Assembly (NCBI RefSeq): GCF_025685415.1
Contig: NZ_JAGSYB010000001.1
Coordinates: 4,030,001 to 4,094,000 of the forward strand
Source: Terriglobus aquaticus
GTDB taxonomy: Bacteria; Acidobacteriota; Terriglobia; Terriglobales; Acidobacteriaceae
Direction of reading: 5' to 3'
DNA length: 64,000 bases
Below, one piece after another: positions 1 to 8,338 of this stretch. The first letter of the stretch is position 1, and each line of letters starts with the position of its first letter. The notes below the pieces were generated by a model. That model made no database searches. It saw nothing but the letters and a program-made list of their open reading frames with translations, and was not told the DNA's origin. A program made the translations under genes and the position numbers.

Positions 1-692
1 ACCGGAAGCGCCTGGCCTGGGTCGCGCTGCAGGACGGAGTTGAGCGCGAGCATTTTGAGGTCGGCGTCGGAGCCTGCAGCGTCGGAGGAAGAGCCGCCGA
101 CGTGGACGCTGAGAGGGCCCAGAGGGTGCATGCGGTTGGTGATGGCGATTGGGGTGCCGTCTTCGTCGTGGAGGACACCATTCTGCTCGGTGGGGGACTG
201 CGGGTGAATGCAGTTGATGCACTTGCCTTTGGTGCCGCCGGCGTAGATGCCGGGGTCGGCTGCGGCGGCGAAGAGGCTGGTGCAGTCGTGGTTCCAGGTG
301 CTGCGCGGGTAGGTGCCGCGAAGCTGGTTGCAGGTGGCGGTGACGAGGTTCGGGCGGTTGAGCTTGTTGAGGGCGTAGGCCTTCCAGTAGAGGGCGGCGT
401 CGGCGCGCTTGTCGTGCGCCTTGGCGACTTTGTCGAAGGCGGTGATGGCGTCCTGCCAGCGCTGCTGGTCGAGTGCCTGGGTGCCCTGCGTGTAGTCGTC
501 TGCGGTGCTGGCGGCCGGGCCGCCAAAGGCGAACGCCTGATCCGCGACGAACGCATTTGCCAGGACGATGATCTGGCTGCGGTCCGGCGTTCCGGCAGAA
601 CCGAAATCCTGGCAGGCGGCGTACGCGGCGGTGGGTGCGGAGACGAGAACGCTGAAGGCGAGGGTGAGGGTGGCGAAGCGGTGGCGGGTCAT
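1..692 (-). CDS. secreted TPR/HEAT-like repeat protein of a sigma/anti-sigma operon, C-terminus outside window
   Basis: The frame is open from an ATG at 692 to the window edge (about 230 residues) and continues beyond it. The N-terminus is a typical signal peptide (MTRHRFATL... to a cleavage-like AYA-A near residue 25). A tetratricopeptide-like stretch follows at about residues 65-120, with alternating Ala/Leu helices (DDYTQGTQALD, WQDAITAF, ALYWKAYALNKL). The ATG overlaps the TGA of the anti-sigma gene as ATGA, so the two are probably translationally coupled. Third place in an ECF sigma / anti-sigma operon suggests an envelope sensor or an effector of that module, but this is inference. No enzymatic motif is visible in the part present. 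Confidence 0.75.
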   Translation of the reverse strand, partial: MTRHRFATLTLAFSVLVSAPTAAYAACQDFGSAGTPDRSQIIVLANAFVADQAFAFGGPAASTADDYTQGTQALDQQRWQDAITAFDKVAKAHDKRADAALYWKAYALNKLNRPNLVTATCNQLRGTYPRSTWNHDCTSLFAAAADPGIYAGGTKGKCINCIHPQSPTEQNGVLHDEDGTPIAITNRMHPLGPLSVHVGGSSSDAAGSDADLKMLALNSVLQRDPGQALP

Positions 693-1495
693 TGGATGTC
701 TCCGGTGGGTGCGGTCTGGTTCTGGCGCAGAATGCGGATCTGGAAGAGGAGGCCGTCGGTGTTCATGTCGAGGCGGAGCTGGAGGCCGCCTTCGCTGGGG
801 TGGTTGCTGGTGGTGAGCACGCGGCCCAGGTGATCGAGTACGGCTGCTCCGGGCAGGTCGCCGCGGGCACGGGCGTCCTGCAGGTAGAGCGCGTTTTCGG
901 TGAGGAGCTGTTCCCCTTCGGCGCGGGTGGTGGGGTCGAGCGGCGAGGTGGTGTGGTTGACGACGGTGAGCCAGCGCTCGGCGCGGTCGAGGTGCTGGGC
1001 CTCGGCGGCGGAGGTGCTGGTTTGCGGCGGGCGCAGGTGGACGACGCCGGCGTCGTCGACCGTGGGCACGGTGTGGCGACGGTGCACGAAGAGGCCGATG
1101 GTCAGGACGAGCAGAGCGAGTGCGCCGGCGAGCGCGGGGGCGAACCAGCCACGTCCGAAACGCGGTGCCTGTGGGGCGCTTGGCCTGACTGCGCCGAGCA
1201 GCGTGCGACTGAAGATGCGGATGGGTGACTGGGTCTTCTGGGGCGCGTCCAGAACGGGGAGCGTGGAGCGGAGGCGCTGCCAGGCGGCGTCAGTGTCTGG
1301 CGCGGGGACGGGTTCGGCGGAGAAGACGCGAAGGGTTTGGGCGATCTCTTCCGAGAGGGCGGCGAAGGCGGCGTCGTGCTCGAGGCGAGTGCGGAGCGTG
1401 CGCTCTTCGGAGGGGCTGAGGGACTCGCCGAGGTGGAAGGCGATCAGCTGCTGCTCGTCCTGGGATGGCGCGGAGCTGTGAGGGTCGGGGTTCAT
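689..1495 (-). CDS. membrane-anchored anti-sigma factor
   Basis: 268 residues. The first 110 residues are soluble and helical (a stretch rich in Glu/Arg beginning DEQQLIAFHLGE). One membrane span lies near residues 115-137 (ALAGALALLVLTIGLFV), followed by a periplasmic C-terminus. This is the topology of one-pass anti-sigma factors, but I see no HxxxCxxC zinc-binding motif, so it is not a classical ZAS protein. It starts four bases inside the sigma gene (ATGA at 1492-1495) and overlaps the next gene by ATGA as well. Its likely job is to hold the adjacent ECF sigma factor inactive at the membrane. The role rests mostly on gene order and topology. Confidence 0.75.
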   Translation of the reverse strand: MNPDPHSSAPSQDEQQLIAFHLGESLSPSEERTLRTRLEHDAAFAALSEEIAQTLRVFSAEPVPAPDTDAAWQRLRSTLPVLDAPQKTQSPIRIFSRTLLGAVRPSAPQAPRFGRGWFAPALAGALALLVLTIGLFVHRRHTVPTVDDAGVVHLRPPQTSTSAAEAQHLDRAERWLTVVNHTTSPLDPTTRAEGEQLLTENALYLQDARARGDLPGAAVLDHLGRVLTTSNHPSEGGLQLRLDMNTDGLLFQIRILRQNQTAPTGDIQ

Positions 1496-2094
1496 CGGGT
1501 TGCGCCTCCTGCGAGGGGTGCGAGCGCGGTGCGAAGTTTGCTGACGGCGCGGAAGACGGCCTGCTTGGCGGAGTTGCTGGGGACGCGCAGGGCTTCGGCG
1601 ATCTCGGCGATGGGCAGGTCTTCCATGTGGCGCAGGGTGAAGGCGGTGCGCTCCATGGGCGTGAGGGAGTTCATGGCGGCTTCGCGCAGGTGTGCGGTTT
1701 CGGCGGCGAGCAGGGTCTGTTCGGGGCCGGCCGAGCGGTCTCGGAGCTGGAGGGCCGGTGTGCCGTCGCGGGTGGGCTCGGCGTCCAGGCGGTGCGCGGC
1801 GTGCGAGGCATCGCGGGAGCGGCGTTCGACGAGATTGAGGGCGGTATTCATGGCGATGCGGTTGACCCAGGTGGAAAAGCTGCTGTTGAGCTGAAAGGTG
1901 TCGAGTTTGCGATAGGCGCGAAAGAAGGCTTCCTGCGCGGCTTCTTCTGCGTCCTCGGCGTTGCCGGTGATGCGAAAGGCGAGCCGGTAGGCGACCGGGT
2001 AGTGCTGCTGCATGAGTGGGCGAAAGCTGTCAGGGTCGCCGCGAAGGGTGCGGCGGATCGCTTCGGCTTCGTCCGTGGCCGTGCTTTGGGGCAT
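1492..2094 (-). CDS. ECF-family RNA polymerase sigma factor
   Basis: 200 residues, the usual size for an ECF sigma factor. Region 2 is at about residues 25-95 (PLMQQHYPVAYRLAFRIT; the core-binding stretch AEEAAQEAFFRAYRKL; then FSTWVNRIAMNTALN). Region 4 is at about 135-195 (LTPMERTAFTLRHMEDLPIAEIAEAL, then a helix-turn-helix). Sigma-70 region 3 is absent, as expected. The gene heads an operon with the anti-sigma gene and a secreted repeat protein. It carries its own ECF-type promoter motif (2103-2130), so autoregulation is likely. The predicted -10 element lies only eight bases before the ATG, which implies a leaderless message. Confidence 0.93.
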   Translation of the reverse strand: MPQSTATDEAEAIRRTLRGDPDSFRPLMQQHYPVAYRLAFRITGNAEDAEEAAQEAFFRAYRKLDTFQLNSSFSTWVNRIAMNTALNLVERRSRDASHAAHRLDAEPTRDGTPALQLRDRSAGPEQTLLAAETAHLREAAMNSLTPMERTAFTLRHMEDLPIAEIAEALRVPSNSAKQAVFRAVSKLRTALAPLAGGATR

Positions 2095-2102
2095 GCGAGC
2101 GA

Positions 2103-2130
2103 TTAGACAAGGGGATTGCGGCGCGGTTAG
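2103..2130 (-). promoter_or_regulatory. ECF-type promoter motif of the first sigma operon
   Basis: Read on the minus strand: CTAACC (2125-2130), sixteen bases, then GTCTAA (2103-2108). AAC/GTC boxes 16-17 bases apart are the usual ECF pattern. The same AACC-N16-GTCTA arrangement sits upstream of the second ECF sigma gene at 27624-27651. The -10 element ends eight bases before the sigma ATG. Confidence 0.6.
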
Positions 2131-2201
2131 GAAAGTTTTTTCAGGGAGTCAGCGGGTCAGCGTGGCAGGGAGCAGCGAGGCCGTTAGGCTCGGGGTTCGT
2201 G

Positions 2202-2207
2202 TAGAAT
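2202..2207 (+). promoter_or_regulatory. possible -10 box for rpsU
   Basis: TAGAAT, a one-mismatch match to TATAAT, lies 40 bases before the rpsU start codon. No convincing -35 hexamer is visible at 16-18 bases, so this is tentative. Confidence 0.3.
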
Positions 2208-2247
2208 CGACGCTGGCCCGGGTGGCCCGAAGGCGAGGTGTATTCGG

Positions 2248-2445
2248 TTGGCAGAGGTACGTTTGCAGGAAGGCGAGCCCCTTGAGAATGCGTTGCGCCG
2301 CTTTAAGCGCAAGGTGCAGCAGGAAGACATCATCAAGGAAGTGAAGCGCCACTCCTTTTACCTGAAGCCGGGCGAGAAGAAGCGCGTGAAGGAAGCATTA
2401 GCGCGCAAGCGGAATCGCAAGAAGGTTCGTAAGGAACAGGACTAA
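2248..2445 (+). CDS. rpsU: 30S ribosomal protein S21
   Basis: 65 residues, full length for bS21. It shows the family pattern: acidic start (AEVRLQEGEPLENALRRF), a basic middle (KRKVQQEDIIKEVKRH) and a very basic C-terminus (EALARKRNRKKVRKEQD). S21 is a small subunit protein near the anti-Shine-Dalgarno helix and influences initiation. The start is TTG at 2248, preceded by a purine-rich GAAGGCGAGG; no in-frame ATG lies nearby and the next residues already match the family start. It is monocistronic, closed by a strong terminator immediately downstream, and transcribed divergently from the ECF sigma operon. Confidence 0.95.
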   Translation: MAEVRLQEGEPLENALRRFKRKVQQEDIIKEVKRHSFYLKPGEKKRVKEALARKRNRKKVRKEQD

Positions 2446-2462
2446 GTGCCCTGAAGAGAAAG

Positions 2463-2490
2463 AAGGCCACGGCGATGCCGTGGCCTTTTT
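2463..2490 (+). terminator. intrinsic terminator of rpsU
   Basis: GGCCACGGC (2465-2473) and GCCGTGGCC (2477-2485) form a perfect nine-pair stem around GAT, extended by two A-T pairs and followed by five T. It lies 18 bases after the rpsU stop. Confidence 0.9.
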
Positions 2491-2510
2491 GTATTGCTGA
2501 GGAGTTTGCG

Positions 2511-3407
2511 GTGGAGTGGAGTGTGGCGGAGAGTCGTGACGCGCTGATTCGCGGGCGGGCGCGGGTGGGCGAGTCGGAGATCACGGTGTGTACGGACGGG
2601 ACCTGCCGGTTCGACGGCGGGGCGATGTTTGGCGTGGTGCCCAAGACGATGTGGTCGAAGCGCGTGACTGCCGATGAACGCAACTGCGTGGAGCTGGGGC
2701 TGAACTGCGTGGTGGTTCGTGTGGGCGGCCGCACGGTGCTGATTGAGACCGGTTTTGGCAACAAGCTGCCGCCGAAGTTTGCGGAGATCTATGCGACGAC
2801 GCAGAGGCTACCGGCTTCCCTGGAGGCTGCGGGCGTTACGCAGGAGAGCGTGGATTTTGTGATCAACACGCACCTGCACTGGGACCACTGTGGATGGAAC
2901 ACGGTGGAAGATGCAAGCGGGGCGGTGCGGGCTTTCTTTCCGAATGCGACGTACGTGATGCACGCGGGCGAGATTGCGCATGGGCGCAGGCAGACGCTGC
3001 GCGACCGCGTGAGTTATGTGTCGGCGAACTATGAGCCGCTACTGGCGGAGGGTCGCGTGCGCGAGGTGCGCGTGACCGGCGCGGGGGAGCGTGAAGAGGT
3101 GTGCCCGGGTGTGAGTGTGGAATGCTTCCCGGGACACACGCGCCAGATGCTGGTGGTGCATGTGGAGAGCGGCGGCGAGAGGGCCTGCTTCACGAGCGAC
3201 CTGTTGCCGACTGCGGCGCATGTGCCGCCGGCGTGGGTGATGGGGTTCGATCTGGATCCGCTGCGCACGATTGAGGAGAAGGAGCGCTTCTACGGCTTTG
3301 CGCTGCGGGAGGATGTGTTGCTGCTGTTGCCGCACGATCATGCGCAGTGCATGGGGCGGTTGAGGCGCGATGAGAAGGGCGGGTTTGCGTTGTCTGCGAC
3401 CGCTTAG
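2511..3407 (+). CDS. MBL-fold metallo-hydrolase
   Basis: About 298 residues. The metallo-beta-lactamase signature HLHWDHCGW (HxHxDH) binds the two metal ions; further ligand candidates are the His in FPGHT and the C-terminal LLPHDH. The fold is shared by lactonases, glyoxalase II-like and arylsulfatase-like hydrolases, so the substrate cannot be named. A longer reading from ATG 2475 would start inside the rpsU terminator stem. GTG at 2511 has TGAGGAG six bases upstream and is preferred. No signal peptide is seen, so the protein is probably cytoplasmic. It converges with tyrS. Confidence 0.85.
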   Translation: MEWSVAESRDALIRGRARVGESEITVCTDGTCRFDGGAMFGVVPKTMWSKRVTADERNCVELGLNCVVVRVGGRTVLIETGFGNKLPPKFAEIYATTQRLPASLEAAGVTQESVDFVINTHLHWDHCGWNTVEDASGAVRAFFPNATYVMHAGEIAHGRRQTLRDRVSYVSANYEPLLAEGRVREVRVTGAGEREEVCPGVSVECFPGHTRQMLVVHVESGGERACFTSDLLPTAAHVPPAWVMGFDLDPLRTIEEKERFYGFALREDVLLLLPHDHAQCMGRLRRDEKGGFALSATA

Positions 3408-3446
3408 TTTGCAAGGCCTCCCGCGTGTTCCTGCTGGTGCGGAAGA

Positions 3447-3477
3447 AAGCAGATCCTTCACTGCGCTCAGGATGACA
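3447..3477 (+). repeat. dispersed intergenic repeat, copy 1
   Basis: 31 bases matching 21674-21704 at 28 of 31 positions. The core CGCTCAGGATGACA is identical in both. It lies between the convergent MBL-hydrolase and tyrS genes, outside any reading frame. Confidence 0.6.
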
Positions 3478-3536
3478 CTAATGGAGAGGATGCACCCCCG
3501 AGATGGAGCGGTACGCGGCTGGCGCGGTTGAGTTCG

Positions 3537-4778
3537 CTATTCGATCGTGACGAGTTTCATGCGTTTGCCGAGCTTGACCGTGTAGGTGATGGGTAGCGTT
3601 GCCGGGATGAGTTGCTCGGTTGCGGGCTGGTCATCGAGTTTGACGGCGCCTTCCGCTCGCTTGCGGCGTGCCTCCGCGTTGGAGGGAGCGAGCTTTGCGG
3701 CGACGACGAGCTTGTCGATGTTGAAGGTCTGGTTGTCGTCGTTCCAAGCGACGTCGGCGCGGCTGAGTGTTACGCGTTCGGTGTCTTCGCTGACGCCGCC
3801 CTTCTGGAACTGGGTGGACCAGTTCTCTTCGGCGCGCTGTGCGGCGTCGGCGGAGTGGAAGCCGGTGGTGATGGTGCGGGCGAGATCTTTCTTGGCCTGC
3901 ATGGGGTGCAGGGTGCCGTTCGCGACGGATTCGCGCATGCGGTCGATTTCGGATTGCGGGACGTCGGTGAGCAGCGTCCAGTAGCGCCACATCAGATCGT
4001 CCGACACCTGCATGAGTTTGCCGAACATGTCGAAGGGAGGCTCGGAGACGCCGATGGCGTTGCCGAGGGACTTGGACATTTTCTGAACGCCGTCCAGGCC
4101 CTCAATGATCGGCATGGTGAGGACGATCTGTGGCTGCTGGCCGAAGTGGCGCTGCAGGTCGCGGCCGCGCATCAGGTTGAACTTCTGGTCGGTGCCGCCG
4201 AGCTCGACGTCGCACTCGAGGGCGACGGAGTCGTAGCCCTGCATGATGGGATAGAGCAGTTCGTGCAGGTGGATAGGCTCTTCGTCGTTGAAGCGCTTGT
4301 GGAAGTCTTCGCGCTCGAGCATTTGCGAGACGGTGAACTGCGAGGTGAGCTTGATGAAATCGGCGAAGCCCAGCTTGTCGAGCCACTCGGAGTTCCAACG
4401 GACTTCGGTCTTGTCGCGGTCAAGGATGCGGAAGACCTGGTCCTGGTAGGTCTTAGCGTTCTCCTGGATCTGTTCGCGGGTGAGCGGCTTACGCGTTTGC
4501 GATTTGCCGGTGGGGTCACCGATGAGCGCGGTGGAATCGCCGATGAGGAAGATGACCGTGTGACCGAGCTGCTGGAAGTGGCGCAGCTTGCGCATGAGCA
4601 CGGTGTGGCCCAGGTGGAGGTCGGGCGCTGTTGGGTCGAAGCCGGCCTTGATGCGCATGGGTTTGCCGCTGGCGAGGGATTGCTCGATGCGCCTGGTGAG
4701 GTCGTCGGCGGGAATGATTTCGGCGACGCCTTTGGTGATGAGGTCGAACTGTTCAGCGAGCGGCGGGAAGGTCGGCAT
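3537..4778 (-). CDS. tyrS: tyrosyl-tRNA synthetase
   Basis: 413 residues. This class I synthetase charges tRNA-Tyr. The HIGH signature appears as HLGH in [18 protein letters not shown] (about residue 55) and KMSKS appears intact in [13 protein letters not shown] (about residue 235). A C-terminal S4-type RNA-binding segment of about 65 residues ends KRMKLVTIE. The length and the sequence around HLGH resemble the TyrZ-like subgroup rather than E. coli TyrS; that subgroup call is from memory. A TATACT box lies exactly ten bases before the ATG (4789-4794) and no Shine-Dalgarno sequence fits, so the message is probably leaderless. Confidence 0.96.
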   Translation of the reverse strand: MPTFPPLAEQFDLITKGVAEIIPADDLTRRIEQSLASGKPMRIKAGFDPTAPDLHLGHTVLMRKLRHFQQLGHTVIFLIGDSTALIGDPTGKSQTRKPLTREQIQENAKTYQDQVFRILDRDKTEVRWNSEWLDKLGFADFIKLTSQFTVSQMLEREDFHKRFNDEEPIHLHELLYPIMQGYDSVALECDVELGGTDQKFNLMRGRDLQRHFGQQPQIVLTMPIIEGLDGVQKMSKSLGNAIGVSEPPFDMFGKLMQVSDDLMWRYWTLLTDVPQSEIDRMRESVANGTLHPMQAKKDLARTITTGFHSADAAQRAEENWSTQFQKGGVSEDTERVTLSRADVAWNDDNQTFNIDKLVVAAKLAPSNAEARRKRAEGAVKLDDQPATEQLIPATLPITYTVKLGKRMKLVTIE

Positions 4779-4788
4779 GTCGCTTCTA

Positions 4789-4794
4789 AGTATA
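4789..4794 (-). promoter_or_regulatory. -10 box of tyrS (leaderless arrangement)
   Basis: TATACT on the minus strand, ten bases before the tyrS ATG. The same box and spacing precede serA and the ATP-grasp gene. Confidence 0.5.
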
Positions 4795-4833
4795 GGGAAG
4801 AGGGCTCAGGGTGTAGGGGTCAGGGTGGCAGTG

Positions 4834-5235
<402 letters not shown>

Positions 5236-5325
5236 GCCTGAAAGGTGAGGGCTGTGTGTTGCGTGCGATTAAGCGGGAGGCCGTTGCGGGATAACGCGCG
5301 GCGCGGGTTGCGGCTCTAAGCGGAG

Positions 5326-5808
5326 ATGGCAACTGCGAAGAAGTCCGCAACGAAGAAGTCGGGCGCGAAGAAGAGCGCTTCGAAGAGCTCGGCGTCGAAG
5401 GCAACGACGAAGAGCACCTCGGCAAAGAAGAGCACGGGCGCGAAGAAGACGAGCGCGAAGAAGGCGCCGGCCAAGAAGAGTGCCGCCAAGAAAACTTCGG
5501 CGAAGAAGAGCGCACCGCCATCAGTACGGCGCGCGACGAAGTCTGCGAACACTAAGGTAGCGGCCAGCCGCAGACACATTACCGGGGCGGACACGCGGAA
5601 GACACCGGGCAAGAAGAGTGCGAAGAAGGATTCGAGCGGGAAGAAGTCGAGCGCAGCGAATGCGTGTTGGCCTGGGTACCAGCCGACGCCGGGTAAGAAG
5701 CAAGGCGAAAAGGGAAGCTGCGAGCCCAAGCCACACCAGACTGCCGCCGAGAAGAAGGGCGATCAGAAGGCTGCGGCGGCGTCGAAGTTGAGCGGGCAGC
5801 GCAAGTAA
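5326..5808 (+). CDS. lysine/alanine-rich histone H1-like protein with C-terminal two-cysteine segment
   Basis: 160 residues. Residues 1-110 are almost wholly Lys, Ala, Ser and Thr in KKSAxKK-type repeats, as in bacterial H1/Hc1-like DNA-binding proteins. The last 50 residues differ: a short segment around CWPGYQPTPGKK carries Cys114 and Cys132 and looks like a folded or metal-binding patch. The gene is rich in AAG codons. A basic DNA- or RNA-compacting role is inferred from composition only. A second protein of the same style, with a different C-terminal domain, lies at 43855-44304. Confidence 0.85.
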   Translation: MATAKKSATKKSGAKKSASKSSASKATTKSTSAKKSTGAKKTSAKKAPAKKSAAKKTSAKKSAPPSVRRATKSANTKVAASRRHITGADTRKTPGKKSAKKDSSGKKSSAANACWPGYQPTPGKKQGEKGSCEPKPHQTAAEKKGDQKAAAASKLSGQRK

Positions 5809-5845
5809 GTTCGCGGCAGGGACGAGGCGCGCATAAGCTGGTCGC

Positions 5846-8338
5846 ATGTGTTTGCGATCGGCTTTGCGCGCCCTGTTCTGTTCTGCCCTCTTGATCCCTG
5901 CCAGCGGCGTGTTGATGGCTCAATCCACGCCGGCCGCGACGGCGAGCGGGCAAGCGGTCGCGAGCACGCCTAAGAGTGCGGAGCCACCGGCGTCGAACCT
6001 GATGCGCGGAGCATATGGGCCGGAGCGGGCGAACAACGACCTGCTGCACTACACGCTGGACGTGCGTGTCGATCCGGTAGCGAAGACGATCAAGGGCACG
6101 GTCGCGGTGCGGTTCAAGATGCTGCAGGATGGGTCGCGCATCCAGTTGGACCTGACGCCGACGCTCCAGATCGATAGCGTGCGCATGGGCGGCAAAGACC
6201 TGAAGTATGAGCGTGCGGGCACGCCGTTCTTCGTGGACTTTGCGAAGGCGCTGAAGCGCGGCAAGACGTATGAGGTGACGGTTGCGTGGTCCGGCGCTCC
6301 GAAAGCGGTGGGGCGCTTTGGCGGCATGGTGTACGGCAGCGATCCGCAGGGTCGGCCGTGGATTTATACGAGCTGCGAGGATGACGGCGCGAGCATCTGG
6401 TGGCCGAACAAGGACCAGTGGCGCGACGAACCGCAGGAAGGCGTGGACATGCACGTGGCGGTGCCGAACGGGCTGACCGCGGTGAGCAATGGAAGGCTGC
6501 TGGGGTCGAAGGACCTGGGAAATGGCTACACGCGGTGGGACTGGCGCGTGACCTACCCGATCAACAACTATGACGTGAGTCTGAACATAGCCACGTATGC
6601 GCACTGGAGCGACAAGCTGGTGTCGCAGTACGGCAACGTGGACATGGACTTCTATGTGCAGCCGGAGAACCTGGAGAAGGCGCACACGCAATTTGCGCAG
6701 GCCGGCCCGATGCTGAACGTATTTGAGAAGTACTTTGGGCCGTACCCGTTTGTGCGTGATGGATACAAGCTGGTGGAGATTCCGTATGCCGGCATGGAAC
6801 ACCAGAGTGCCGTCGCGTATGGGAATTCCTTTCAGAACGGATACGCGAAGCGCGATTGGCTGGGAACGGGGATCAACAACCGCTTCGACTTCATCATCAT
6901 TCACGAGAGCGGGCACGAGTGGTTTGGCAACAGCGTGAGCGCGGCCGATCCGGCGGACATGTGGATTCAGGAGGGATTCTGCACGTACATGGAAGACGTG
7001 TACGTGGAGGCGATGTATGGGCACGACGATGCGGTGAAATACATCAACGGCATGAAGAGCAAGGTGTATTTCGACAAGCCGGTGCTGCAGCCGCGCGGCG
7101 AGAACCATGACCCTTCGCGTGATCAGTACTTTAAGGGCGGGCTGCTGCTGAACACCTTGCGCAGTGCGGTGAACGACGACGCGAAGTGGTGGGCCACGAT
7201 GCACAACGTGGCGACGCACTTTGCGTACAAGAACATCCTGACCGAGGAACTGGTGGCATACATGAACCAGCAGCTTGGCAAGGACTACACGCCGGTGTTC
7301 AACGCCTACCTGAAGTATGTGTCGCTGCCGGTGCTGCAGTTGCGTTACCACGATGGCGTGGATGGTGCGACGGGCACCGTGGACTACCGATGGGACACGC
7401 CGGAGGCGGGTTTCAACCTGCCGGTGCGGGTCGGGGACCCGGCGCACTGGACGACGGTGCAGCCCAAGGTGGGCGAGTGGCAGATGATGCCGGGCAATCG
7501 TGCGACGTTTGCGGTGGACACGAAGGATTTCTACCTGCGCGTCATGCAGGACCCGGGCGATGCGGCGGGTAAGGAGCCTTCGACTGCCAGGTGGAAGATG
7601 GTGTGGAGCGACGAGTTCAATGCGCCGGATGGAACCCCGATCGACACGAAGGAGTGGAACGTGGAGGAGGGTGGCAATGGCTGGGGCAACAAGGAGCTGG
7701 AGACCTATACCGGCCGCGTGAACAACGTGGTGCAGCGCGGCGGCAACCTGGAGATTACGGCTCGGCGCGAGGACTTCACGGGCAAGGATGGGATTGCGAA
7801 GCCGTACACGTCGGCGCGCGTGAACACGCAGGGCAAGTTCAGCCAGAAGTATGGCCGCGTGGAGGCGCGCATGAAGCTACCGGACGGCGGGCAGGGTGTG
7901 TGGCCGGCGTTCTGGATGCTGGGCGAGCCGACGGCGGAGTTCAAGGACTGGCCGGGCATCGGCGAGATCGACATCATGGAGCAAATTGGCCGGGAAGCCG
8001 GCACGGTTCACGGCACGTTGCACGGGCCAGGGTACGGCGCGGACAGCCAGTTGGGGGTGCCGTTCAATCTGCCGAAAGGGAAGGCGTTCTGGGATGACTG
8101 GCACGTGTTTGCAGTGGAGTGGGAGCCGACGGCGATGCGGTTCTACGTGGACGGAACGCTGTACGGGACGGAGACGCCGGCCGATGTGCCGAGCGGTCAG
8201 AAGTGGGTCTTCGATCACCCGTTCTTTGTGATTTTGAATCTGGCAGTGGGTGGGCAGTGGCCGGGCAATCCGGATGAGACAACGAAGCTGCCGACAACCA
8301 TGCAGGTGGACTGGGTTCGTGTGTGGGAGAAGCAGTGA
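5846..8338 (+). CDS. secreted M1 metallopeptidase fused to GH16 glucanase
   Basis: 830 residues with a signal peptide (LIPASGVLMAQ, cleavage near residue 25). Residues about 55-560 are an M1-family (gluzincin) peptidase: H353-E354-x-x-H357 and the third ligand E376 in WIQEGF, with GMEHQ (316-320) where many M1 aminopeptidases have GAMEN. Residues 583-828 form a complete GH16 domain starting WKMVWSDEF. Its catalytic motif ExDxxE is GEIDIMEQIG (E707 nucleophile, D709, E712 acid/base), typical of bacterial laminarinases. The junction is a short linker near residues 568-582. I see no internal start with its own signal peptide for the GH16 part. Its stop overlaps the next gene's ATG (TGATG). Confidence 0.92.
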   Translation: MCLRSALRALFCSALLIPASGVLMAQSTPAATASGQAVASTPKSAEPPASNLMRGAYGPERANNDLLHYTLDVRVDPVAKTIKGTVAVRFKMLQDGSRIQLDLTPTLQIDSVRMGGKDLKYERAGTPFFVDFAKALKRGKTYEVTVAWSGAPKAVGRFGGMVYGSDPQGRPWIYTSCEDDGASIWWPNKDQWRDEPQEGVDMHVAVPNGLTAVSNGRLLGSKDLGNGYTRWDWRVTYPINNYDVSLNIATYAHWSDKLVSQYGNVDMDFYVQPENLEKAHTQFAQAGPMLNVFEKYFGPYPFVRDGYKLVEIPYAGMEHQSAVAYGNSFQNGYAKRDWLGTGINNRFDFIIIHESGHEWFGNSVSAADPADMWIQEGFCTYMEDVYVEAMYGHDDAVKYINGMKSKVYFDKPVLQPRGENHDPSRDQYFKGGLLLNTLRSAVNDDAKWWATMHNVATHFAYKNILTEELVAYMNQQLGKDYTPVFNAYLKYVSLPVLQLRYHDGVDGATGTVDYRWDTPEAGFNLPVRVGDPAHWTTVQPKVGEWQMMPGNRATFAVDTKDFYLRVMQDPGDAAGKEPSTARWKMVWSDEFNAPDGTPIDTKEWNVEEGGNGWGNKELETYTGRVNNVVQRGGNLEITARREDFTGKDGIAKPYTSARVNTQGKFSQKYGRVEARMKLPDGGQGVWPAFWMLGEPTAEFKDWPGIGEIDIMEQIGREAGTVHGTLHGPGYGADSQLGVPFNLPKGKAFWDDWHVFAVEWEPTAMRFYVDGTLYGTETPADVPSGQKWVFDHPFFVILNLAVGGQWPGNPDETTKLPTTMQVDWVRVWEKQ

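Noticed and set aside
2475-2510. An earlier ATG for the MBL-fold hydrolase
   Set aside because: It lies inside the rpsU terminator stem and has no ribosome binding site; GTG 2511 has a good one and keeps the whole domain.
4795-4830. AGGGTGTAGGGGTCAGGGT-like short repetition before the DUF2256 gene, and a similar one at 15661-15700
   Set aside because: The repeats are short and imperfect, and the two sites do not align well enough to call a repeat family.
5326-5808. AAGAAG-rich stretch looking like a nucleotide repeat array
   Set aside because: It is explained by lysine codons of the histone-like protein; the units vary in length and sequence, so it is neither a CRISPR nor a satellite array.
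5579-7447. A 622-residue open frame antisense to the M1-GH16 gene
   Set aside because: It is rich in Arg, His and Val and has no domain pattern, signal peptide or ribosome binding site. It arises from the GC-rich third codon positions of the real gene. Similar long antisense frames (14123-16042, 28771-30582, 32537-34072) were rejected for the same reason.
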